Shown piece by piece: positions 1-5,751 of a DNA stretch of 6,009 nt. The notes beneath the pieces were generated by a model that was not told the DNA's origin, did no database searches, and saw only the letters and a list, made by a program, of their open reading frames with translations. Source of the DNA: Lachnospiraceae bacterium (GTDB lineage Bacteria; Bacillota; Clostridia; Lachnospirales; Lachnospiraceae). Each line of letters starts with the position of its first letter. Positions within the stretch are counted from its first letter, which is position 1. A program made the translations under genes and the position numbers. The DNA lies in NCBI GenBank assembly GCA_017477005.1, contig JAFUXY010000422.1:1-6009 (forward strand), read 5' to 3'.

Positions 1-275
1 CGCTTTTTCCCGTAGCAGGTCTGCTGGATACAGATGATCTTTACTCCGCTGGCTTCGGAGGCTTCCTCGGCCGGGGCTTCGCTGTCGGAATCCGCTGCAA
101 CGGAATCCGCCGTCATTTCCTCAGTAGTCTCTGTGGTCTCTTCGTCTGCAGAGTCCGTGCTTTGGGCGGCAGATTCTTCTGCAGCAACGCCCGTCAAAGC
201 AGGCAAAGAAACCCCTCCCGCTACGCTTGTAAAGCTCAGCGCAAAGGATAACGCGTATGCTATGCGTCGTTTCAT
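1..275 (-). CDS. Secreted protein, N-terminal part (signal peptide plus acidic linker), runs off the left edge
   Basis: The minus-strand frame starting at ATG 275-273 stays open to the window edge (91 codons visible). Residues 1-32 are a classic signal peptide: basic start MKRR, hydrophobic core about 5-24, then small residues ending GVAA near 29-32, with cleavage plausible just before EES. Residues 33-76 are a low-complexity acidic linker rich in Glu, Asp, Ser, Thr and Ala, of the kind that separates a secreted domain from the membrane or wall. The last visible stretch, VKIICIQQTCYGKK (78-91), looks like the first strand of a folded domain. It faintly recalls the opening of lamin-tail-type domains in clostridial secreted proteins, but too little is present to assign it. 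No lipobox cysteine is seen at the cleavage region, so a lipoprotein is unlikely. A good ribosome binding site lies 6 nt upstream. The gene diverges from the amylase operon. Export is well supported; function is unknown. Confidence 0.8.
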   Translation of the reverse strand, partial: MKRRIAYALSFALSFTSVAGGVSLPALTGVAAEESAAQSTDSADEETTETTEEMTADSVAADSDSEAPAEEASEASGVKIICIQQTCYGKK

Positions 276-281
276 AAAAAA

Positions 282-287
282 CTCCTT
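282..287 (-). promoter_or_regulatory. Ribosome binding site for the secreted-protein gene
   Basis: On the minus strand this reads AAGGAG, 6 nt before the ATG at 275. It fixes the start codon, whose following residues form a proper signal peptide. Confidence 0.8.
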
Positions 288-332
288 TCCTAACGTGTTG
301 CATGGCTGATCGGTTTTAGCCAATGATTTGAT

Positions 333-376
333 TGCAAAAATCTTTTGCCATATTAGCACAGCATACTGCAAAAATC
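333..376. repeat. Perfect 10-bp direct repeat TGCAAAAATC
   Basis: TGCAAAAATC occurs at 333-342 and again at 367-376, 34 bp apart start to start. The right copy overlaps the -35 box of the leftward promoter and the left copy sits around its predicted transcription start. The placement would suit a regulator or an A-tract bend, but a 10-bp AT-rich repeat can also arise by chance. Confidence 0.5.
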
Positions 377-378
377 AA
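350..378 (-). promoter_or_regulatory. Probable sigma-A promoter for the leftward secreted-protein gene
   Basis: Reading the minus strand, TTGATT (373-378) is separated by exactly 17 nt from TAATAT (350-355). A TGC just upstream of the -10 gives an extended -10 element. The predicted transcription start is near 343, giving a leader of about 68 nt before the ATG. Each hexamer matches consensus at 4 of 6 positions, but the spacing and the TG dinucleotide strengthen the call. Confidence 0.6.
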
Positions 379-397
379 CAAATACGCCCCATTTTGT

Positions 398-425
398 TTG
401 CATATTTCGCTACATATGGTATACT
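398..425 (+). promoter_or_regulatory. Probable sigma-A promoter for the amylase/VWA/MoxR operon
   Basis: TATACT at 420-425 matches the -10 consensus at 5 of 6 positions and is preceded by TGG (417-419), an extended -10. A weak -35, TTGCAT (398-403), lies 16 nt upstream. The predicted start is near 432, about 60 nt before the ATG. A second possible -10, TATAAT at 435-440, has no matching -35. It is divergent from the leftward promoter; the two -35 boxes are 19 bp apart, so one bound regulator could affect both. Confidence 0.6.
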
Positions 426-461
426 ATTTCGAATTATAATCCAAAACCTAGTATTCTATAT

Positions 462-475
462 TGGAAACGATACGG
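462..475 (+). promoter_or_regulatory. Possible partial cre-like (CcpA/LacI-family) site
   Basis: The sequence TGGAAACGATACGG has the left half and central CG of a catabolite-response element (TGNAANCGNTNNCA) but lacks the terminal CA. It lies between the predicted transcription start and the ribosome binding site of a glucan-degrading operon, a position where CcpA can act as a roadblock. The match is incomplete, so this is only a candidate. Confidence 0.25.
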
Positions 476-481
476 TAGTTT

Positions 482-487
482 AGGAGG
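482..487 (+). promoter_or_regulatory. Strong ribosome binding site of the GH13 gene
   Basis: AGGAGG followed by GG lies 5 nt before ATG 493. It is the strongest ribosome binding site in the four-gene operon; the downstream genes have weak ones and may rely on coupling. Confidence 0.85.
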
Positions 488-492
488 GGCTT

Positions 493-1800
493 ATGTGGGC
501 TTTTGACAGTGTAGTTTATCAAATTTATCCGTTGGGGCTGTGTGGCGCGCCCTATCAAAACGATGGCGAGGCGGCGCATCGCATTCGCATTATTCACGAT
601 TTCATACCACATTTGAAAAAACTCGGAGTGGATACGGTTCTTTTTAATCCGCTGTTCGAGTCCGATACCCACGGCTACAATACCAGGGATTTTCGCAAGG
701 TCGATGTCCGGTTAGGTACCAATGAAGATTTCAAAGAGCTTTGCGAAGTCCTGCATCAAAATGGCATTCGAATTTTGTTGGATGGCGTGTTCAACCATGT
801 CGGAAGAGGGTTTTTCGGCTTTGTGGATGTGCTCGAGAAGCGGGAGGCGTCGGCCTACAAAGATTGGTTCCACATCCATTTTGGCGGAAACAACAACTAC
901 AATGACGGGCTGTGGTACGAAGGCTGGGAAGGAAATTTCGATCTGGTCAAATTGAATCTGGACAACCCCGCGGTCTCGGATTATCTGATGGAGAGCGTGA
1001 AGTATTGGATCGACGAGTTTGACATCGACGGACTGCGTCTGGATGTCGCCTATATGGTCAATCGCAATTTCCTGAAACGATTGCGCCGGGAAACAGCGGA
1101 ATGGAAAAAGGATTTCTTTTTGGCCGGTGAAATATTGGGCGGAGACTACAAGCAGATCATGAATGATGAAATGTGTCATTCGGCGACGAATTATGAATGC
1201 TACAAGGGCATTTTCTCCGCGTTGAACAGCAACAACCTGTTTGAAATCATTCATTCCTTGATGCGGCAATTCGGGCCCGAGCAGTGGACGCTTTACAAGG
1301 GAGCGCATCTGCTGTCCTTTGTGGACAACCATGACGTGACGCGGATTGCGTCGAATTTGATGGTGCAAAAAAATCTTCCGATCGCTTATACGATTATGTT
1401 CGCAATGCCGGGGATCCCGGTGGTGTACTATGGAAGTGAGTGGGGCGTGGAGGGCAAAAAATCCGAGGGAGACCCGGCGCTGCGGCCAGCTTTTGATGCC
1501 CCCCAATGGAACGATTTGTGTGATACGATTGCTGCGCTGGCTGAGGCGAAAAAGTCGTCCAAGGCGCTGCGGTATGGCGATATGTCTTCGCTGGTTTTGG
1601 AAAACAAACATTGCATTTTCCAGAGGAAATTCGAGGATGAAAGGATTATGATCGCGATCAATATAGAAGACGCGCCGTATGTATTTCATTTCAATGCCAA
1701 CGCAGGCCGCGCGAAGGATCTGATCACCGGAGAAAGCGTGGACTTCGGCGGTGGCTTGGAGGTACCGGCGTACACCGCCTATATTTTGAAGCCATATTGA
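493..1800 (+). CDS. Cytoplasmic alpha-amylase-family glycoside hydrolase (GH13)
   Basis: This 435-residue protein should hydrolyse alpha-1,4-glucosidic bonds in maltodextrin-like substrates by the retaining GH13 mechanism. All conserved regions of the (beta/alpha)8 barrel are visible: region I DGVFNH (97-102), region V LVKLN (151-155), region II GLRLD (180-184) with nucleophile D184 and R182, region III E213 in AGEILG as acid/base, and region IV FVDNHD (276-281) with D281 as transition-state stabiliser. A short C-terminal beta domain follows from about residue 360. There is no signal peptide, so it acts in the cytoplasm. It lacks the N-terminal domain of about 120 residues usual in cyclomaltodextrinases and neopullulanases, although region V resembles theirs. 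Exact specificity (maltodextrin glucosidase, cyclomaltodextrinase-like or transferase) cannot be read from sequence. It is the first gene of the operon. Its TGA stop is in frame with the next gene. Confidence 0.93.
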   Translation: MWAFDSVVYQIYPLGLCGAPYQNDGEAAHRIRIIHDFIPHLKKLGVDTVLFNPLFESDTHGYNTRDFRKVDVRLGTNEDFKELCEVLHQNGIRILLDGVFNHVGRGFFGFVDVLEKREASAYKDWFHIHFGGNNNYNDGLWYEGWEGNFDLVKLNLDNPAVSDYLMESVKYWIDEFDIDGLRLDVAYMVNRNFLKRLRRETAEWKKDFFLAGEILGGDYKQIMNDEMCHSATNYECYKGIFSALNSNNLFEIIHSLMRQFGPEQWTLYKGAHLLSFVDNHDVTRIASNLMVQKNLPIAYTIMFAMPGIPVVYYGSEWGVEGKKSEGDPALRPAFDAPQWNDLCDTIAALAEAKKSSKALRYGDMSSLVLENKHCIFQRKFEDERIMIAINIEDAPYVFHFNANAGRAKDLITGESVDFGGGLEVPAYTAYILKPY

Positions 1801-1806
1801 TCCGCT

Positions 1807-2535
1807 ATGAAGGTCGTAGGAACAACGAAGGATCGGCGGAAGGTGTATCTGCCCGCCACCCTCGATGAATATTACAGGGGCACGGCCAAGCGGTTTGCCC
1901 ATATAGACCGCATCCAGATCGATTATGAGCCGGAGGATTTTTCGGACGGTTCTTTCGAGGTAATGGGCGGCGTTGTGGCCGCTGATTTCTCGCTGCTGCG
2001 GGCGTTTCTGGCAGATCACGAGGGCGCGCTTTTTGTTTGTTTATCGGCGCTGGGGAGCGTTATCGAATTGTTTTTTCCGGCGTATTTTTATGGTTTTGTG
2101 GAGGATACCTTTGCGAGAGCGATCCACCACAAGATCGAAGGGCCGGGATTTGCCTGTCGGGAATGCGTGGGCAAACGCGAGCTGCGGCTGCGGGAATACG
2201 ACAGGCTGCTGCGGCTGGTCGGAGAAGACGAGCCCAAAGAGGGGATTTGGATGGCGCTTTCGCGGCTTCGTTCGCCGGTGGCTTTGGCCGAAGCGCATCG
2301 GATGCAGTACCAGGATTTTTTGCAGCAGCATGACAGGCTGGCGTTGTCTGTGTTGGCCGAGACTCCGGAAATGGGGATGGCGGCGTTGACGTATTTGACC
2401 GAGGAAAAGCTGTTGTCCGACGAGGCTGTCGCGGAAATATTACCATTGCTCTCAGAACATCGGCAGGCGGGCATGGTCGCTATTTTGCTTTCCTACCGAC
2501 AGCAGACGCAAAAACGCAGGCGGCTGGTGATCTGA
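1807..2535 (+). CDS. Protein of unknown function, second gene of the operon
   Basis: I do not recognise a named domain in this 242-residue protein. The N-terminal half (1-70) is mixed and acidic, with several likely beta strands. Residues 73-98 are strongly hydrophobic and aromatic, broken by E87; they could be a buried core or, less likely, a membrane segment. A lone CxxC (C117, C120) is too little to claim zinc binding. From about 121 to the end it is predicted all-helical, with alternating leucine/alanine patterns, and residues 179-230 read like two or three helical-hairpin repeats ending in a basic tail. The C-terminal style resembles helical-repeat ends in other clostridial hypothetical proteins, suggesting a protein-binding role. 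ATG 1807 is 6 nt after the amylase stop and lacks a clear ribosome binding site, so translation is probably coupled. Position between the hydrolase and the VWA/MoxR pair suggests an adaptor or client; that is inference. Confidence 0.8.
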   Translation: MKVVGTTKDRRKVYLPATLDEYYRGTAKRFAHIDRIQIDYEPEDFSDGSFEVMGGVVAADFSLLRAFLADHEGALFVCLSALGSVIELFFPAYFYGFVEDTFARAIHHKIEGPGFACRECVGKRELRLREYDRLLRLVGEDEPKEGIWMALSRLRSPVALAEAHRMQYQDFLQQHDRLALSVLAETPEMGMAALTYLTEEKLLSDEAVAEILPLLSEHRQAGMVAILLSYRQQTQKRRRLVI

Positions 2536-2549
2536 AAAGGTGTTGCACA

Positions 2550-4001
2550 ATGGGGGAAAGGCGGCTATTGCGTTGTCAAAAAAGGGTAGAAATCATGCAG
2601 CAAAAACGACCGAAAGAACAGTTGGCGCAGTTGGGAAAACGTGTGCTTTTGGCGGTGAAAAAAGAACTGTATTTTGAAATGCCGTATCTGTCTTATGCGG
2701 TGGGCAGTATGACCGATTGCATGGATATTTCTACCCGCGCGATGGGTACGGATGGATGGACGGCGCGGTTTCACCCGCATTACCTTTTTGAGACCTATCT
2801 ATCAAGACCCGGACGCTTGAACCGCGTGTACATGCATATGCTCGTACACAATCTGCTGCTGCATCCGGCAGCGGAGTGTAGGCCCCGCCGTCTGTTTGAT
2901 GTCAAAGGCCGGGATAGAGGGTGCGCCATTTTGACGGAGGATTCCTATCCGGCAGAAGAGTATTTGAGGGATGTTTGGAATCTCTCATGTGATATCGCAG
3001 TGGAATCTATTATTGATTCGATGGATGTGGACTGTCTTCGCATGGTGGAGAGTGATTTTCGCAACCACTGGTACGACAAGCTGCGCAAGCAGATCCGTAC
3101 CTTTTCAGCGCAGAGGTTGTTTGATTATTTTCTCGTGCATCCAATCTCGGGGGAAGATTTTGTCCGGCTGGAGCAGGAGTTTTGGATGGACGACCATAGG
3201 TTTTGGGAGTGGAGTCCGAAGGGGGACGAGGATTCACCCAAGGTTCCTGAGGAAATACAGTATGCGCCGATGGCAAATCTGCCGCTCAAAGAGGTCTGGG
3301 AAAAGGTAGCCAAAGCCGTGCAGGGAGAGCTCGAAAATTCCGGCAGCAAACGGAATGACGAGGCGGGGAGGCTGCGCTGGAGCTTGCTGTTGACGCATAC
3401 GCAGCGGGGTGATTTTTCTGCGCTTTTAGAAAAATATATGGTGCGCCGGGAGGTGGCTTCGGTGGATCCGGACGCCTTCGATCCAGCGTATTACCACTAC
3501 GGAATGGAGCGCTATGGGAATATGCCGCTGATCGAAGAGTTGGAGGGACGCGAGGAAAAACGCTTGGAAACGCTCGTGATCGCCATCGACACCTCGGCTT
3601 CGACCCGGAAACGGCAGGTGCAGCGATTTTTGACAGAGACAGTCGGAATATTACGACAAAAATCGTATTTTTTTGAACAGGTTCGGATCCATATTATCGA
3701 ATGCGATGAGCGGGTACAAAAGGATGTAGAGATTCGCCGCGTGGAACAGATTGAGGAATATGAGAGCCAGTTTGAGGCGGTCGGAGGCTATGGGACGGAT
3801 TATCGTCCGGTCTTTTCCTATGTGGAGGATCTGCGGAAGGAGGGGCGGCTGCGCAGCTTGAAGGGGCTGTTGTATTTCACCGATGGCTATGGGATTTATC
3901 CCGAAAGGGCGACGGATTTTGACACCGCCTTCGTCTTTGCGAATGGCGAGGATTTCGACGACACAAAGGTCCCGGACTGGGCGATAAAGGTATATGTATG
4001 A
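2550..4001 (+). CDS. VWA-like protein of the DUF2201 type (degenerate metallopeptidase-like domain plus VWA domain)
   Basis: This 483-residue protein has two recognisable parts. The N-terminal region (about 30-230) matches in style the putative metallopeptidase domain of DUF2201 proteins: the tract at 94-105 holds H96, H100 and H105 in the HExxHxxxxH spacing, and NLSCDIAVE (144-152) supplies a downstream conserved Asp (D148). The usual catalytic Glu is Met97, so peptidase activity is doubtful although metal binding may remain. The linker at about 222-270 is charged and Pro-containing. The C-terminal VWA-like domain (about 340-483) has a complete MIDAS: DTSAS (347-351), T416 in GGYGTD, and D445 in FTDG, so it should bind a divalent metal and a protein ligand. 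ATG 2550 has AAGGTG 7 nt upstream; an alternative start at 2595 (residue 16) also has AAAGGG 8 nt upstream and begins where the family-like sequence starts, so either may be used. It overlaps the ATPase gene by 4 bp, as expected for a MoxR/VWA pair. Confidence 0.88.
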   Translation: MGERRLLRCQKRVEIMQQKRPKEQLAQLGKRVLLAVKKELYFEMPYLSYAVGSMTDCMDISTRAMGTDGWTARFHPHYLFETYLSRPGRLNRVYMHMLVHNLLLHPAAECRPRRLFDVKGRDRGCAILTEDSYPAEEYLRDVWNLSCDIAVESIIDSMDVDCLRMVESDFRNHWYDKLRKQIRTFSAQRLFDYFLVHPISGEDFVRLEQEFWMDDHRFWEWSPKGDEDSPKVPEEIQYAPMANLPLKEVWEKVAKAVQGELENSGSKRNDEAGRLRWSLLLTHTQRGDFSALLEKYMVRREVASVDPDAFDPAYYHYGMERYGNMPLIEELEGREEKRLETLVIAIDTSASTRKRQVQRFLTETVGILRQKSYFFEQVRIHIIECDERVQKDVEIRRVEQIEEYESQFEAVGGYGTDYRPVFSYVEDLRKEGRLRSLKGLLYFTDGYGIYPERATDFDTAFVFANGEDFDDTKVPDWAIKVYV

Positions 4002-5311
4002 ATATCAAAGAAGCAAAAACAGAAATAAAATATGCGGTGGGCGCCTACCTTGAAAAAGAGGAAACGGGAGAGTATCTGCTTCCGGAGCGGTTTTGTCGAC
4101 CGCTGCTGTTGATCGGACCGCCGGGGATTGGAAAGACAGCGATCATGGCGCAGATTGCCGAGGAACTGTCGATCAATTTGGTGTCCTATACGATCACGCA
4201 CCATACGAGGCAGAGCGCGATCGGGCTTCCGGTGGTCGAGCATCGGACATTTGCGGGCGAAGAATTTGTGATTACCGAGTACACGATGAGTGAGATTATC
4301 GCGGCGGTGTATGCGAAGATCGAGGAGAGCGGGAATCCGGAGGGAATCTTGTTTTTGGATGAGATCAACTGTGTGTCCGAGACCCTGCTTCCGACGATGC
4401 TGCAGTTTTTGCAGTACAAGACCTTTGGCACCCACAAGGTACCAAGGGGCTTTGTGATCGCCTGCGCTGGGAATCCGCCGCAGTACAACCGCAGTGCGAG
4501 GGAGTTTGATATTGTGACGCTCGACCGGGTCCGGCGGATCGACATAGAGGTGGATGCGGAGGTATTTCTTTCATATGCCGCTGCAGCGCGGATGCATGGA
4601 GCGGTTCAGTCGTTTCTGGATATCAAGCGGGATTTTTTATACCGGGTGCGTACGGATATTGAAGAGAGGCGTTTCGTGACGGCGAGAAGCTGGGAGGATC
4701 TGTCGGTAATGCTGCTTTCCTACGAACGAAACGGCTTTCCGATCTCCATTGACCTGATTGGCGAATATCTGGAGGATGCGGAAATTGCCAAGGACTTTTT
4801 TGCCTATCTCGGTCTGTATGAAAAATACCGCTCTCAGTTCTCCATTTCAGATATTCTTTCGGGGAAATTGGCGGAGGCCGGAGCGGAAGTCTCCCAGGCT
4901 CCTTTTGACGAACGTTTGTCCTTGCTGCATCTGCTGTTGGACGCCTTGGGACAGAGGTTTTTAGATTATGACAAGGCGCTGAAAAAGCAGACGGAATGGA
5001 TGCAAGCCATACGCAGCGGGGAGGGCGACACGGAGGATGAGCGGAAAGCCTTTGAAGAAGCGGAGGATTTGCGGCAGCAGGAAATAGACGAGACGGATGC
5101 GGCGCTTTCGAGGACGCTGAATTTTTTGGATCGTACCTTTGGCGAAGGACAGGAGCTCGTGCTGTTTCTGACTGGGCTGGGGCGGGATCCTCTGGCGAAG
5201 CAATTTATAGCGGACTGCGGCAATGAAGCCTATGGAAAATATGCACATTTGCTGCTCTTGGATCAGGAAAAAGAGGCGTTGAAGAGAGAAGTCCTCAAAA
5301 TAAGTGTTTGA
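3998..5311 (+). CDS. MoxR-like AAA+ ATPase, partner of the VWA protein
   Basis: This 437-residue protein is a AAA+ ATPase expected to form a ring and remodel client proteins, here probably with the VWA protein encoded just upstream. Walker A is GPPGIGKT (40-47), Walker B ILFLDE (117-122, D121 and E122), sensor 1 N159 in CAGNPP, a probable arginine finger in LDRVRR (175-180), and a sensor-2 arginine R230 in TARSWEDLS. The HHTRQSAIGLP tract (68-78) fits the pore-side region of MoxR-type proteins that follows the second strand. After the lid (about 190-260) there is a long C-terminal part: a highly charged segment at about 322-372 predicted as helical or coiled coil, then a compact helical end to 437. 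There is no signal peptide or membrane segment. The start ATG overlaps the VWA stop (ATGA), with AAAGG 7 nt upstream; the overlap implies translational coupling and matched amounts of the two proteins. Confidence 0.92.
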   Translation: MNIKEAKTEIKYAVGAYLEKEETGEYLLPERFCRPLLLIGPPGIGKTAIMAQIAEELSINLVSYTITHHTRQSAIGLPVVEHRTFAGEEFVITEYTMSEIIAAVYAKIEESGNPEGILFLDEINCVSETLLPTMLQFLQYKTFGTHKVPRGFVIACAGNPPQYNRSAREFDIVTLDRVRRIDIEVDAEVFLSYAAAARMHGAVQSFLDIKRDFLYRVRTDIEERRFVTARSWEDLSVMLLSYERNGFPISIDLIGEYLEDAEIAKDFFAYLGLYEKYRSQFSISDILSGKLAEAGAEVSQAPFDERLSLLHLLLDALGQRFLDYDKALKKQTEWMQAIRSGEGDTEDERKAFEEAEDLRQQEIDETDAALSRTLNFLDRTFGEGQELVLFLTGLGRDPLAKQFIADCGNEAYGKYAHLLLLDQEKEALKREVLKISV

Positions 5312-5335
5312 CGAAAATGAAATTTGTGTTATAAT
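5308..5335 (+). promoter_or_regulatory. Strong sigma-A promoter of rpsU, overlapping the ATPase stop codon
   Basis: TTGACG (5308-5313) and a perfect TATAAT (5330-5335) are 16 nt apart, with TG at 5327-5328 making an extended -10. The -35 box contains the TGA stop (5309-5311) of the MoxR gene. The predicted start is near 5342, giving a leader of about 77 nt. This is the best promoter in the window, as expected for a highly expressed ribosomal protein gene. Confidence 0.85.
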
Positions 5336-5345
5336 ATGTTTTGCA

Positions 5346-5365
5346 TACGCTTTTTTGATAGCGTA
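5346..5365 (+). other. Small stem-loop at the 5' end of the rpsU leader
   Basis: TACGCT (5346-5351) and AGCGTA (5360-5365) form a perfect 6-bp stem with an 8-nt loop within a few bases of the predicted transcript start. Such 5'-end hairpins can protect an mRNA from decay. It is not followed by a T run, so it is not a terminator. It matches no ribosomal-protein leader that I recognise. Confidence 0.4.
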
Positions 5366-5404
5366 GAGTAAATATGGTGAGGTTGAAAGACTGCACGATA
5401 CCGG

Positions 5405-5412
5405 AAGGAGGG
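5405..5412 (+). promoter_or_regulatory. Ribosome binding site of rpsU
   Basis: AAGGAGGG lies 6 nt before ATG 5419. It decides the start: a longer in-frame reading from ATG 5374 would add 15 residues absent from S21 proteins and would bury this site inside the gene. Confidence 0.9.
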
Positions 5413-5418
5413 AAGAAG

Positions 5419-5595
5419 ATGGCAAGCGTTATTGTAAAAGAAAACGAGTCCTTGGACAGCGCACTGCGTCGTTTCAAAAGGAACTGTGCAAAGGCCGGTA
5501 TCCAGCAGGAAATACGCAAAAGAGAACACTACGAAAAGCCGAGTGTGAAGCGCAAGAAAAAGTCTGAGGCTGCACGCAAGCGCAAGTACAATTGA
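5419..5595 (+). CDS. rpsU: 30S ribosomal protein S21
   Basis: This 58-residue, very basic protein is S21, a small-subunit component near the anti-Shine-Dalgarno end of 16S rRNA that helps translation initiation. The signature is clear: [19 protein letters not shown] at the start, then [24 protein letters not shown] in the centre (residues 19-42), and a lysine/arginine-rich C-terminal tail ending KRKYN. The length is normal for Firmicutes S21. It has its own promoter, leader and terminator, so it is a single-gene unit, although read-through from the upstream operon is possible because no terminator separates them. Confidence 0.98.
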   Translation: MASVIVKENESLDSALRRFKRNCAKAGIQQEIRKREHYEKPSVKRKKKSEAARKRKYN

Positions 5596-5610
5596 TGGTG
5601 TATGAATAGT

Positions 5611-5655
5611 ATACGGTGCGACAGATCGATTGTTGCACCGTATCTTTATTTTTAT
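5611..5655 (+). terminator. Strong intrinsic terminator after rpsU
   Basis: The arms ATACGGTGC (5611-5619) and GCACCGTAT (5635-5643) pair perfectly. The stem extends inward by further pairs (GACA with TTGT, including a G-T wobble) to about 13 bp around a short loop. A T-rich tract, CTTTATTTTTAT, follows at 5644-5655. It ends rpsU transcripts, and any read-through from the upstream operon, 16 nt past the stop codon. Confidence 0.92.
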
Positions 5656-5751
5656 CGGTACGGTTGCCATCCAAAGCGTTGTTTTGATGCGCCAATCGTA
5701 CAGGTAGCTTTGTTTTCGCACACAGGGAGACATCATTACAAAAGGAAAAAT

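Noticed and set aside
34..309. Plus-strand 91-codon frame rich in Ser, Ala and Val
   Set aside because: It is the complement of the acidic linker and signal peptide of the leftward secreted protein; the low-complexity composition is a by-product, and the minus strand has the proper ribosome binding site and signal peptide.
712..2019. Long minus-strand open frame of 435 codons opposite the GH13 gene and the start of the 242-residue gene
   Set aside because: It is antisense to a gene with every GH13 motif intact, crosses a gene boundary, and its translation is rich in His, Arg, Ile and Gln with no domain pattern, typical of a shadow frame.
1973..2474. Overlapping frames on both strands within the 242-residue gene
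   Set aside because: They are rich in Arg, Trp, Cys or Pro as expected for out-of-frame reading of GC-ending codons, while the main frame fits the operon spacing exactly.
493..5311. A VWA/MoxR-based antiviral conflict system
   Set aside because: Known conflict systems of this type carry toxic effectors or trypsin-like proteases; none is visible, there are no neighbouring defence genes or signs of mobility, and the locus sits next to rpsU and prfC.
5374..5418. Upstream in-frame extension of rpsU adding 15 residues
   Set aside because: S21 proteins begin at the second methionine, and the strong ribosome binding site at 5405-5412 lies inside the extension.
5656..5751. Possible promoter for prfC (for example TTGATG or TTGCCA as -35)
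   Set aside because: No -10-like hexamer occurs at 16-18 nt from any of these candidates.
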